A DNA stretch of 23,548 nucleotides, from contig CAYVXX010000033.1 in the NCBI GenBank assembly GCA_964454305.1, positions 1-23,548 on the forward strand, given 5' to 3'. Source of the stretch: JAUSPI01 sp964454305 (GTDB lineage Bacteria > Desulfobacterota > Syntrophia > Syntrophales > JADFWA01). Numbering within the stretch: the first letter of the stretch is position 1; every line of letters starts with the position of its first letter. Both the position numbers and the translations under genes were made by a program. The notes below the pieces were generated by a model that had not been told where the DNA came from, made no database searches, and saw only the letters and a program-made list of their open reading frames with translations. Positions 13,973 to 22,261 of this stretch are shown piece by piece.

Positions 13973-14758
13973 TTATTGTCTTCTACCGATGCAATTTTTT
14001 TTGCTGCACTCCGAACACGGATTATAAGGTAAAAATGAAGAATCCGTATCAGGAGGCAGAATGCCGAATATCCCTGAAATCGATTTGCGGGGCTGCATAA
14101 GGCAGGAATCCGTCAATTCAACACCTGTCGGATGGGGCTCGAAAAAACTGAAGAGCTTTTTCTGGTCTTTAATAGACCAATCGCAGTAGCCTGGGCTGAA
14201 ACGGAAGGTAACTTCCCTGCCTTTCGATTTATATCGTTCCCTCATAGCTTGATAAAACTCCTCGACCATATTTTCTATTGTCACCGACCCCATGGAATCG
14301 AGAATATATGCCTTTGAGAGATAATTTTCCTCTGTAAATTGGGCGATCTTTTCTTCAATGCCATCGCCGATGGTAGCTATAAAAAAGATTATTTCATTAC
14401 AGTCTTTCATGGTTTTTTCGAGATTTGAACTTGTAAATGATAAACCTCCCTCAACATAAACAACTCCATTATCAGTCGATTTGACCTTTCCGATCCGGTA
14501 GGAGAAACGAGGTTTAATGATATCTTTTAACTTAATTTCCAGTTTGTCTATTTTCATTTTGACAGAGTGAGATAATTTGCGATGCTTCCTGCCGCCCAAA
14601 CGCCGGATCAGGTCATGCCTGTTAAAATATTTATTAACCTTTGAAAAATGTATGTGTTTCATTTTATTAATATTATTTACGTTATTTTGCTGATATTGTA
14701 CTTTTTGTTTAATGCTCAAAAAAAAAGAGCCCTCTGGTACTTGGATTTTCTCGAACAA
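13973..14758 (-). CDS. Stand-alone MetH-type activation domain protein (corrinoid reactivation)
   Basis: Up to 261 residues. From about residue 38 it matches the AdoMet-binding activation domain of cobalamin-dependent methionine synthase: DLIRRLGG, then IIFFIATIGDGIEEKI, AYILDSMGSVTIENMVEEF, RFSPGYCDWSIKDQKKLF and the end block PRKSISGIFGI. MetH catalytic modules are absent. A C-terminal CSECSKKNC motif could hold a metal or Fe-S centre. Relatives beside corrinoid methyltransferases are thought to rescue oxidised Co(II) by reductive methylation with AdoMet, and I infer that role here. The start is uncertain. The frame opens at TTG 14758, but the first ATG near the domain is at 14662. Between them lies a T9 run (FFL codons) that could belong to the leader instead. 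Confidence 0.82.
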   Translation of the reverse strand: MFEKIQVPEGSFFLSIKQKVQYQQNNVNNINKMKHIHFSKVNKYFNRHDLIRRLGGRKHRKLSHSVKMKIDKLEIKLKDIIKPRFSYRIGKVKSTDNGVVYVEGGLSFTSSNLEKTMKDCNEIIFFIATIGDGIEEKIAQFTEENYLSKAYILDSMGSVTIENMVEEFYQAMRERYKSKGREVTFRFSPGYCDWSIKDQKKLFSFFEPHPTGVELTDSCLMQPRKSISGIFGILPPDTDSSFLPYNPCSECSKKNCIGRRQ

Positions 14759-14967
14759 TTCTAAAACTCACAAAACTTACAATCAGAATATGCTCTCTGA
14801 GCTTAAATAGTAAGTTTGCGGGTTTTTTGTCTTACCTACTCCCCCTGTTCGTTCGTATCCACATCCAGACGGATGGTAGATATAGCGGGCAGGTTTGACA
14901 GGAATTGTTAGTGAAAAAATCTTTGTTAGTTCCAAGAGCCCTATTCCCATGTCTTTCAAAAAAGTTA
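14759..14967 (-). other. Long structured 5' leader of the corrinoid operon
   Basis: Between the predicted transcription start (about 14967) and the activation gene there are over 200 nt. They contain an imperfect hairpin (14856-14882; CATCC-GTCT-GGATG core on the minus strand) and a nested structure with an 8-bp outer stem (14773-14780 with 14810-14817) and an inner GCTC-TCT-GAGC. On the minus strand, ACCTGCC (14888-14894) resembles the core of a B12 box and GGGAA lies about 55 nt before it. The rest of a cobalamin riboswitch is not recognisable. The remaining part of the 14759-15195 gap shows only the promoters listed. Confidence 0.4.
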
Positions 14968-14973
14968 ATTATG

Positions 14974-15002
14974 TTTATACAGGAAATCATTTCTTTTGTC
15001 AA
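14974..15002 (-). promoter_or_regulatory. Sigma-70 promoter for the corrinoid operon
   Basis: On the minus strand TTGACA (14997-15002), a 17-bp spacer and TATAAA (14974-14979). The -35 is perfect, the -10 is 5 of 6, and spacing is ideal. It points at the activation gene and the methyltransferase cluster. Expected start is near 14967. Confidence 0.65.
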
Positions 15003-15121
15003 GTCTCACAAAGGGAATAAAAACAAGAACTTATGAAGGTACGTGAAAGTGTCATATTTTGTAATCGGGGACAAATGGGGCTGCGACGGCTTTAGTGCAT
15101 CTGTTTTTTGGGGAAGTTCTT

Positions 15122-15149
15122 TTGAAATTGTTTGGCTTTATGTTACAGT
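15122..15149 (+). promoter_or_regulatory. Candidate sigma-70 promoter for the oxidoreductase-gcv operon
   Basis: TTGAAA (15122-15127), a 16-bp spacer and TACAGT (15144-15149). The -35 is 5 of 6 and the -10 is 4 of 6. It would start transcription about 40 nt before the ATG at 15196. Weak evidence; no glycine riboswitch motif was seen. Confidence 0.3.
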
Positions 15150-15195
15150 AAAAAACCCAATCTAATTAACGTTTCATCAAAATCCGGGAAAAGAG

Positions 15196-17796
15196 ATGGA
15201 AGAGAAAAATTTAGAAAAGGATTTAAGGGAGATAGTCGGAGATCGGGTAACTACCAGCGATTTTGAGAGATGGTTCTATACGAGTGATCTTATGCCTATC
15301 CCCGGAATGATAAAGTCTCTATTCAGGACAATGCCTGCAGCCGTGGTTAAACCGGGGACGGTGCAAGAAGTTGGTGACGTTTTGAGTTATTGTTCTTATA
15401 AAAAAATAGCTGTTGTGGCACGAGGCGGGGGTTCTTCCGGCCTCTTTGGTGCGGTACCCAAAAAAGGCGGCGTTGTATTGGATTTAACCGATTTGTCAAA
15501 AGTTATTGAGGTCGATCGGGTGAGAGAATCGGTAACCGCAGAGTCAGGTATAACATGGTGGGAATTAGATAGAACGCTGAAAAGTGAGGGGCTAACGGTC
15601 AGAAGTTACCCGTCCAGCGCCAAATCGGCAACTGTCGGCGGGTGGATGATGGGCAATGGTCTTGGAATAGGCAGCTTGAAATACGGGTCCCTCTTTGATC
15701 AACTCTTATCTGCCCAGGTAGTGCTTTCTGATGGGACAGTGAGAGAATATGCGAGGGGACAGGGGTTGGAATGGTTTTTTGAGTCCGAAGGAATGCTGGG
15801 GATAGTTACCAAAATTTCCCTTAAAATTCGAAGGCTTCCAAATGTAATCTCACATCATTTGATCTATTTTAGTGACATGGAAGACCTCTTTGGCTTTCTT
15901 GATCCGTTGGTAAGGACGGCACCCTGTCCCTACGCCGTTGAGATTTTTGATCACAAATACCTCGTACTTCTTAAAGCGTCCGGCTATCGGGTAACGAACT
16001 TCGGTCCCCGAAGCGGCATTGTGCTGGTTACCTATGATGGTGAAAAAAAAGAAATTGAAGAAGGTAAAAGTACTGTAAACAAACTGCTCCAGCGTCACTC
16101 CGGCAAGGAAATAGAAGGCGCAGAGGACGAATGGCAGCAGAGATTCAATATGCTAAGGATCAGGAGGAATGCTCCTACTGTAATTCCTACGAGCCTCCAT
16201 GTCCCCTTGAATAACCTGAAGCAATTTTATTCCGGTCTTGAGAAACTGGATAAGAGACCTATCGGCCTTTTAGGACATGTAGTTTCCAGCGATGAATGCA
16301 TGATGATGCCGATGGTGGTGAGCAATGAAATGAAAATGGCGGAGTATCTCCTTGCTCTTCACACTCCACGGGAGCTTTCCAACTTGGCGATATCTTGTGG
16401 CGGTAAACCAGGTGGTGGGGTGGGTGTATGGAATGCCCCATATAAGAAGCAAATATTATCCAAACAAAGAATAGAAGAGATTAAGAAAAGGAAAAAGGAG
16501 CTTGATCCCCATGGCATCCTGAATCCTGGAATGTGGGTTGATTCACTGTTACTTTTCAACCCGGACATCTATCAGATTGCCATGGCGGTTGTTTCTGCAG
16601 CAGACAGGATAATCCCCGGAAGAGCGAGGAGATACGAACAAGAGGGTTTCCTGGAAGAAATTATTGCCTGCAATCAATGTGGTTACTGCATGAATTACTG
16701 TCCAACCAGGGAGGAATGGATTTCTTCCACACCCCGCGGCAGGATTCTTATGACGAAGGATTTGGTTGGAGGACACTCCTTGAATCATCAGAAAATAATT
16801 CCTGAGTACGTAAAATCAATCTTTCAATGCACCCTGTGCGGCAGATGTGGAGTCGGCTGCAGTGCTGATATCAAACCAGAGGAGATGTGGAGAGGATTGA
16901 GGAACAATCTTGTGCAGAACGGCTTTGAGCTTGAATGTTTGAAAGACTTGACAAGGAATATTTCCGAAGTGCAAAATATTGCTTCAAAACCGAATGATCA
17001 GAGAGCGAATTGGACAAAAAGGTTGAATTTTCCGTACGAATTTGGAAAAAAGAGAGGGGCAAAGGTTATCTATTTTGTTGGGTGTATAACGTCCTTTTAC
17101 CCGGCGGTTCAGGACATAGCCCGGTCATTTGCCCGGATACTGGATTCAGCGGGTGTGGACTTTACCATTCTTGGCGATGAGGAGTGGTGTTGCGGTTATC
17201 CATTGCTGGTGGCCGGCCATGAGCAGGATGCAGCGAAGTTCATGGATCATAATATAAGCAAGATAAAAGAATTAAAGGCAGAGAGCATGGTGATGACCTG
17301 CCCCGGATGCTACCGGATGTGGTCTGAAGAGTATTATAATATTACCGGTAAAAGGGTGCCGATTGATATTTTTCACTCAACACAGTTCATAGCAAGGCTC
17401 ATTGAAGAGGGCAGTATACAGTTCGGAGAACTGAGCGACAATATTGCCTACCACGATCCCTGTGATCTTGGCAGAAACAGCAAAATATTTGATGAGCCTC
17501 GTTACATACTCGACAAGATCCCCGGTCTTAATTCCGTAGAATTGAGAGATAGCCGGGAGTATTGCAATTGCTGCGGATCAGGAGGAAATCTCCTGGTATC
17601 AAATCAGGAACTTTCCCTTGATATCGCGAGGCGCAAGGTCCACGAATTTCTTGATACAGGCGCTCAGACCTTGGTAACGGCATGCCCCTCATGTATACGT
17701 TCTATAAATATGGCTAAAGTGGCGGAGAAAGCTCGGTTCAATGTACAGGATATTTCCCAGACGGTCTGGGAGGCCATGTCAAATTTGGCAAAATAA
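15196..17796 (+). CDS. Fused FAD-linked oxidase / iron-sulfur CCG-domain oxidoreductase (GlcD-GlcF type)
   Basis: 866 residues. The N-terminal FAD-binding PCMH domain has ARGGGSSGLFGAV (75-87), SATVGGWMMGNGLGIG (144-159) and SEGMLGIVTKISLKIRRLP (197-215). A GlcD-like C domain ends in DPHGILNPGMW. Two [4Fe-4S] clusters follow: C492-x2-C495-x2-C498-x3-C502P and C545-x2-C548-x2-C551-x3-C555. Then come two CCG modules as in GlcF and HdrB (FVGCITSFYP, EWCCGYP, TCPGCY; YHDPCDLGR, CNCCGSGG, ACPSC). Such fusions oxidise 2-hydroxy acids (D-lactate, glycolate, 2-hydroxyglutarate) or amine-type donors and pass electrons to a quinone or another carrier. No signal peptide or membrane span. It lies 62 bp before gcvT, so a step leading to glycine, or re-oxidation linked to it, is plausible but unproven. 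Confidence 0.9.
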   Translation: MEEKNLEKDLREIVGDRVTTSDFERWFYTSDLMPIPGMIKSLFRTMPAAVVKPGTVQEVGDVLSYCSYKKIAVVARGGGSSGLFGAVPKKGGVVLDLTDLSKVIEVDRVRESVTAESGITWWELDRTLKSEGLTVRSYPSSAKSATVGGWMMGNGLGIGSLKYGSLFDQLLSAQVVLSDGTVREYARGQGLEWFFESEGMLGIVTKISLKIRRLPNVISHHLIYFSDMEDLFGFLDPLVRTAPCPYAVEIFDHKYLVLLKASGYRVTNFGPRSGIVLVTYDGEKKEIEEGKSTVNKLLQRHSGKEIEGAEDEWQQRFNMLRIRRNAPTVIPTSLHVPLNNLKQFYSGLEKLDKRPIGLLGHVVSSDECMMMPMVVSNEMKMAEYLLALHTPRELSNLAISCGGKPGGGVGVWNAPYKKQILSKQRIEEIKKRKKELDPHGILNPGMWVDSLLLFNPDIYQIAMAVVSAADRIIPGRARRYEQEGFLEEIIACNQCGYCMNYCPTREEWISSTPRGRILMTKDLVGGHSLNHQKIIPEYVKSIFQCTLCGRCGVGCSADIKPEEMWRGLRNNLVQNGFELECLKDLTRNISEVQNIASKPNDQRANWTKRLNFPYEFGKKRGAKVIYFVGCITSFYPAVQDIARSFARILDSAGVDFTILGDEEWCCGYPLLVAGHEQDAAKFMDHNISKIKELKAESMVMTCPGCYRMWSEEYYNITGKRVPIDIFHSTQFIARLIEEGSIQFGELSDNIAYHDPCDLGRNSKIFDEPRYILDKIPGLNSVELRDSREYCNCCGSGGNLLVSNQELSLDIARRKVHEFLDTGAQTLVTACPSCIRSINMAKVAEKARFNVQDISQTVWEAMSNLAK

Positions 17797-17858
17797 TCGG
17801 CAAAACATATTGACAGAATTATTGCTTTGAACATATTGTGTGATGGGAGGAGAAGACG

Positions 17859-19142
17859 ATGCACGAAGAAATAAAGAACACTCCTTTGCATGATTGGCAT
17901 CTCTCGCATGGTGCCAATATGGCCGTTTTCGGCGGTTATGATATGCCGCTCTGGTATCCCTCGGGTGCAAAGAAGGAACATTTAACGGTTCTTACAAATG
18001 CCGGCATTTTCGATACAAGCCATATGGCCGTTATTATGGTTACCGGTACAGACGCTTTTGAATTGCTCCAGATGTGCTTTACCAAGGATCTGAATGCCTG
18101 TGTGGGCAAAAAGAAAGCCCCTTTAAAACCCGGTAAGTGCGTCTATGGCGCTTACTTGAACGAACGTGGTGAACTAATAGATGATGCCATCGTGTCCCAG
18201 ATAGAGCATAATATTTACATGATCGTCGTAAATGCCGGTATGGGGGGCGACGTTACACGTCATATGATCGACCATGCCGGCTTACGAGACGTTGAGATAA
18301 TAGATCTTACAGACAAAATTGGCAAGATAGACATCCAGGGCCCTATGGCTGCCGGTATCCTCATGAACGTTCTGAAAGAACCGGAAGAAGTTTTTGACGA
18401 GATGTTCTACTTCACGTTTAAGGGTCATTTCGATAGTACATCCACTTTTGCCGGTACGGTGAGCCTTACCGACGGCACGCCTCTTCTGCTTTCCCGGACC
18501 GGCTATACCGGGGAGTTTGGCTTTGAAATCTTTGTGAACCCTGATCATCTTATCGGGACCTGGGAAATGATCCTGGCGGCGGGCAAGAAGTATGATCTTA
18601 TTCCGTGCGGTCTTGCTGCCAGGGACTCGTTAAGGGCAGGAGCTTTGCTTCCCCTCTCCCACCAGGATATAGGGCCATGGCCGTTTGTTAATCACCGCTG
18701 GCTTTTTACCCTGCCTTATAACGACGACGGAACAGATTTTACCAAGAAGTTTATAGGTGCCGAAGCCCTTCATAATATAGAAGAATCAGAACACACATGC
18801 GCTTTTGCGGGCTATGATCTCCGTAAGGTTTCCACCCATGACCCCGCAGCGTATGTGCTGGACGCTGCCGGTAATGAAATCGGAACGGTTTTAACGTGCG
18901 TGAGTGATATGGCAATCGGGCGTTACGGTGATCGGATTTACAGCATTTCCAGCCCCGACAAACCTGAAGGTTTCAATCCGAAAGGACTCTGCTGTGGATT
19001 TGTCAAGGTGAAACCGAAGCTGCTTCCGGGTCAAATCGTGGAGCTCAAGGATAACAGGCGGAAGATAAAGGTCATGATAGTAGATGACATTCGCCCGGAT
19101 CGTACCGCACGCCGGCCGATAAAAGAGATGTTGAAAACTTAG
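17859..19142 (+). CDS. gcvT: Glycine cleavage T-protein (aminomethyltransferase), divergent long form
   Basis: 427 residues against about 365 for usual GcvT. Family marks are GGYDMPLWYPSGAKKEH, GIFDTSHMAVI, NERGELIDDAIV (the Asp pair that positions folate), LSRTGYTGEFGFEIF, CGLAARDSLRAGA and FIGAEAL. It takes the aminomethyl group from lipoyl-GcvH and gives methylene-THF and ammonia. The normal YGHE segment after RAGA is replaced by a longer PLSHQDIGPWPFVNH stretch, so this is a sub-family that may accept other folate-linked methylamine donors. ATG 17859 follows GGAGGAGAAG. The gene opens the gcv set and lies 62 bp after the flavo-FeS gene. Confidence 0.9.
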   Translation: MHEEIKNTPLHDWHLSHGANMAVFGGYDMPLWYPSGAKKEHLTVLTNAGIFDTSHMAVIMVTGTDAFELLQMCFTKDLNACVGKKKAPLKPGKCVYGAYLNERGELIDDAIVSQIEHNIYMIVVNAGMGGDVTRHMIDHAGLRDVEIIDLTDKIGKIDIQGPMAAGILMNVLKEPEEVFDEMFYFTFKGHFDSTSTFAGTVSLTDGTPLLLSRTGYTGEFGFEIFVNPDHLIGTWEMILAAGKKYDLIPCGLAARDSLRAGALLPLSHQDIGPWPFVNHRWLFTLPYNDDGTDFTKKFIGAEALHNIEESEHTCAFAGYDLRKVSTHDPAAYVLDAAGNEIGTVLTCVSDMAIGRYGDRIYSISSPDKPEGFNPKGLCCGFVKVKPKLLPGQIVELKDNRRKIKVMIVDDIRPDRTARRPIKEMLKT

Positions 19143-19178
19143 AGTTCTGAACTCAGAACTTTGAACTTTGAACTCGAA
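19143..19178. repeat. Interspersed AGTTCTGAACT-type repeat between gcvT and gcvH
   Basis: A perfect 8-bp inverted repeat AGTTCTGA-AC-TCAGAACT (19143-19160) is followed by TTGAACTTTGAACTCG. It overlaps the last base region of gcvT and lies upstream of the gcvH ribosome site. Similar TTGAACT/CTGAACT strings are common between genes in many environmental genomes. It creates a false upstream TTG start for gcvH. Confidence 0.5.
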
Positions 19179-19199
19179 ACCAAACAAAAGGAGGGACCA

Positions 19200-19604
19200 G
19201 TGAAAGAGATCAGTGATTTAATTTTACCCGATGATGTTCGCTATGCGGAAGATCATGAATGGGCCAGGCCCGAAAGTGAAAAGGTAAGGGTTGGAATCGA
19301 TGACTATGCCCAGGATCAGCTCGGAGACATTGTGTTTGTCGAACTGCCTCAGGTGGGCGATACCCTTGAGAAAGACGAAGTGTTCGGGACAGTGGAATCA
19401 GTCAAGGCCGTTTCCGAATTGTATATGCCGATCGGCGGAGAAATCCTCGCTGTAAACACTGCCCTTGAAGAATTCCCTGAACTGTTAAACAGTGATCCGT
19501 ATGACGACGGATGGATGATTGATGTCATACCCAGCGATCCGGATGATTGGGATGCCCTCATGACCAAAGATGCTTATATTGAAGCGCTTAAAGGGGGGAA
19601 ATAA
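19200..19604 (+). CDS. gcvH: Glycine cleavage H-protein
   Basis: 134 residues from the GTG at 19200, which has AGGAGG at 19189-19194 with 5-bp spacing. An upstream TTG at 19161 is in frame but would translate repeat DNA. Classic H-protein: RYAEDHEWAR, VGIDDYAQDQLGDIVFVELP, then the lipoylation loop GTVESVKAVSELYMP with lipoyl-lysine K69, and the WMIDV strand near the end. It shuttles the aminomethyl and reducing equivalents between P, T and L proteins. Its stop codon abuts the gcvPA ATG directly, which implies coupled translation. Confidence 0.95.
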   Translation: MKEISDLILPDDVRYAEDHEWARPESEKVRVGIDDYAQDQLGDIVFVELPQVGDTLEKDEVFGTVESVKAVSELYMPIGGEILAVNTALEEFPELLNSDPYDDGWMIDVIPSDPDDWDALMTKDAYIEALKGGK

Positions 19605-20759
19605 ATGCGTTACTTACCTCATACCAGTGAAGATATCACTTCGATGCTGGAAGAAGTGGGGGTGGATGATCTCGACGGCCTTTTTTCGACGATCCCTGAG
19701 GACTGCCGTCACAGGGGTGATCTCAATCTGCCGGAGCCATTGACCGAGTGGGAATTAAACGACCGTATGGGTGCTCTTTCAGACAGTATGGCTGTTTCTC
19801 CGGAATACAAAATGTTTATTGGTGCGGGCAGTTATGAACATTATATTCCGGCATCGGTCTCAAATCTCCTTGGCCGTTCAGAGTTTGTTACATCTTATAC
19901 CCCCTACCAGCCGGAAATAAGCCAGGGGACATTACAGGCGATTTATGAGTATCAGACGCTTACCGCCCGGCTTCTCGGCATGGAAGTGGCAAATGCGTCG
20001 ATTTATGATGGCGCTTCGGCCCTGGCTGAAGCACTGCTGATGGCGTTCCGGATAACTAAAAAAAGAAAGGTTGCCATTTCATCTCTTATTCATCCTCTCT
20101 ATCGTCGTGTGGTTCAAACCTATCTTGAACCATCCGGTTATGAAATTGTGGAGCTTCCATATCTTGACGATGGCAGGACCGATCTTTCGAGGCTTGCNNN
20201 NNNNNNNNNNNNNNNNNNNNNNNNNNNNNNNNNNNNNNNNNNNNNNNNNNNNNNNNNNNNNNNNNNNNNNNNNNNNNNNNNNNNNNNNNNNNNNNNNGGC
20301 CGCCTGGTAGGCAAAACCACCGACCTGGACGGCAAAAGGGGATTTGTTCTGACGCTTGCCACAAGGGAGCAGCATATCCGCCGTGAGAAAGCGACTTCCA
20401 ATATCTGCACCAACAACAGTCTCTGCGCCCTTGCGGCTGCGATGTATATGGCTTCTATAGGCGGTACCGGGATGCGGGAACTTGCCATGCTCAACTATGA
20501 CAAATCCGAGTATCTTAAATCGGAATTGAAAAAAGCAGGATTCAAAATAAACTTTGAAAGTCCTACCTTCAATGAGTTCGTTGTGGAATTCCCCGCAGGT
20601 TTTGAGAAAACTTACGAGCGTCTCTTGGAGAAGAAGATAGTGGCGGGCCTTCCGCTTGCTCCCTACTATCCGGAACTTTCCAGCCACTACCTTTTATGTG
20701 TAACGGAAACAAGAACCAGAGAAGACATAGACGTACTGGTCAGGGAGGTGAAATCATGA
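19605..20759 (+). CDS. gcvPA: Glycine decarboxylase (P-protein) subunit 1, interrupted by an assembly gap
   Basis: The two sides of the gap are both clearly GcvPA: YLPHTSEDITSMLEEVGVDD, YIPASVSNLL, TPYQPEISQGTLQAIYEYQ and NASIYDGASALAEALLMA before it; GRLVGKTTDLDGKRGFVLTL, REQHIRREKATSNICTNNSL and SHYLLCVTETRTREDID after it. As drawn the product is 384 residues including 33-34 unknown ones, but the family is about 440-450. The real gap is therefore probably nearer 270-300 bp than 100 and the frame match across it is by convention. The missing part includes the segment before PGRLVG. With subunit 2 it decarboxylates glycine onto the lipoyl arm of GcvH. The last codons overlap gcvPB (ATGA). Confidence 0.93.
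   Translation: MRYLPHTSEDITSMLEEVGVDDLDGLFSTIPEDCRHRGDLNLPEPLTEWELNDRMGALSDSMAVSPEYKMFIGAGSYEHYIPASVSNLLGRSEFVTSYTPYQPEISQGTLQAIYEYQTLTARLLGMEVANASIYDGASALAEALLMAFRITKKRKVAISSLIHPLYRRVVQTYLEPSGYEIVELPYLDDGRTDLSRLXXXXXXXXXXXXXXXXXXXXXXXXXXXXXXXXXXGRLVGKTTDLDGKRGFVLTLATREQHIRREKATSNICTNNSLCALAAAMYMASIGGTGMRELAMLNYDKSEYLKSELKKAGFKINFESPTFNEFVVEFPAGFEKTYERLLEKKIVAGLPLAPYYPELSSHYLLCVTETRTREDIDVLVREVKS
20198..20297. other. Assembly gap (100 N)
   Basis: Exactly 100 undetermined bases inside gcvPA, the usual placeholder for a scaffold join of unknown length. Sequence on both sides belongs to the same gene, so the join is probably correct. Confidence 0.98.
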
Positions 20760-22213
20760 AAGAATCTTTAGGCACTTCCGGCCTGATACTTAATGAGCCT
20801 CTGCTCTGGGAAAAAGGCAAGAAGGGACGGCGGGGCTTTTCAATTCCCCGGCGTGACGTTGAGTTCTCTCCCCTGAATGAAGACCTTGCAGGTGAAGGCC
20901 CGGACTTTCCTGACCTTTCCGAGGTGGACGTGGTACGCCATTATACAAGGCTCTCTACGTGGAATTTCGGGGTGGATACCGGCATGTACCCTCTCGGTTC
21001 ATGCACTATGAAGTACAATCCCAAAACCAATGAAAGACAGGCAGGCCTTCGAGGATTTACCGGGGCTCATCCCCTTCTTCCGGCCGGTTTGTCGCAGGGG
21101 ACGCTTAAACTGATGTTTGAGCTTGAACAGTATCTTTCGGAAATCACCGGAATGGACGCTGTCACCCTCCAGCCGGCGGCCGGAGCTCATGGGGAATTTA
21201 CCGGGATGCTCGTAATTTACGCTTACCATAAGAGCAAGGGTGAGCGACGTTCGAAGATCATCGTTCCCGATACCGCGCACGGCACGAACCCTGCCAGCGC
21301 AATGCTTTGTGGTTACCAGTCCGTGCCGGTGAAATCAAATGAACAGGGAATCCTTTCTCCCGAAGCAGTGGCTGGCGTTATGGATGAGGATACAGCGGGA
21401 ATTATGGTGACCAATCCCAACACGCTCGGCCTCTTTGAGGAAAACATCAAAAAAATAGCCGAGATCGTCCACGCAAAAGGCGGGCTCGTCTACTGTGACG
21501 GAGCAAATATGAATGCCGTTATGGGCATCGTACACATGGGCGAGATCGGAGTCGACGTGCTTCACCTGAACCTCCACAAGACCTTTTCGACTCCCCACGG
21601 AGGTGGGGGGCCCGGTTGCGGACCGGTCTGTGTCAAGAAACACCTTGAACCGTTTCTTCCTGTTCCCCGCGTGGTTGAGGAAAATGGCAAATATTCACTT
21701 TCTGAAGATTTTCCTGAATCTGTCGGCAAACTGCATGCCTTTTATGGAAATTTCGGTGTCATGATAAAGGCTTACAGTTATATCCTGAGCATGGGTCCCG
21801 GAGGCCTTAAGAAGGCCAGCCAGCTGGCTGTACTGAACGCCAATTACATCAAGGAAAAGTTGAAAGGGGTATTTCATCTTCCCTATGACAGGCCCTGTAT
21901 GCATGAGTGCGTCTTTTCCGACGAGCTTCAAAAGGCCGACAAGGTTACAACCCTGGACATGGTGAAGCGCCTTATGGATTACGGCTATCATCCGCCCACC
22001 ATCTATTTCCCGCTTGTAGTGCACGGTTCGATTATGATCGAACCCACAGAAACAGAATCCAAAGAGGACATCGATCTTTTTATTGAAGCGCTAAAAGCCA
22101 TAGCACTGGAAGCAAAGGAAAATCCGGAGCTACTGCACAATGCCCCAGGACGATGCAAGGTAAGAAGGCTGGATGAGACAACCGCGGCACGAAAACCGTG
22201 CCTTGCCGGGTAA
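20756..22213 (+). CDS. gcvPB: Glycine decarboxylase (P-protein) subunit 2, PLP-binding
   Basis: 485 residues. ATG 20756 overlaps the gcvPA stop as ATGA and has GGGAGG upstream, which fixes the start. GcvPB marks are VVRHYTRLSTWNFGVDTGMYP, LGSCTMKYNPK, LQPAAGAHGEFTGM, DTAHGTNPASA, MVTNPNTLGLFE, and HLNLHKTFSTPHGGGGPG with the PLP lysine K275. The C-terminus has FPLVVHGSIMIEPTETESKED. Length and all catalytic blocks are normal. The E3 lipoamide dehydrogenase gene is not in the window. Confidence 0.96.
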   Translation: MKESLGTSGLILNEPLLWEKGKKGRRGFSIPRRDVEFSPLNEDLAGEGPDFPDLSEVDVVRHYTRLSTWNFGVDTGMYPLGSCTMKYNPKTNERQAGLRGFTGAHPLLPAGLSQGTLKLMFELEQYLSEITGMDAVTLQPAAGAHGEFTGMLVIYAYHKSKGERRSKIIVPDTAHGTNPASAMLCGYQSVPVKSNEQGILSPEAVAGVMDEDTAGIMVTNPNTLGLFEENIKKIAEIVHAKGGLVYCDGANMNAVMGIVHMGEIGVDVLHLNLHKTFSTPHGGGGPGCGPVCVKKHLEPFLPVPRVVEENGKYSLSEDFPESVGKLHAFYGNFGVMIKAYSYILSMGPGGLKKASQLAVLNANYIKEKLKGVFHLPYDRPCMHECVFSDELQKADKVTTLDMVKRLMDYGYHPPTIYFPLVVHGSIMIEPTETESKEDIDLFIEALKAIALEAKENPELLHNAPGRCKVRRLDETTAARKPCLAG

Positions 22214-22261
22214 GCCCATTGAGAGGTCAGCTCGAAACAGACTCCATAACAGTCGGAGATT

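Noticed and set aside
14888..14930. Cobalamin riboswitch call for the corrinoid operon leader
   Set aside because: Only the ACCTGCC half of the B12 box and a GGGAA are present; the rest of the consensus and its pairing partners could not be found by eye, so it is kept only as a possibility.
14759..15195. Glycine riboswitch upstream of the gcv operon
   Set aside because: No tandem GGAGAG/CCGAAGG-type elements were seen on the plus strand.
19161..19199. TTG start giving gcvH a 13-residue N-terminal extension
   Set aside because: The extension is translated repeat DNA; the GTG at 19200 has a strong AGGAGG at proper spacing and matches the family start.
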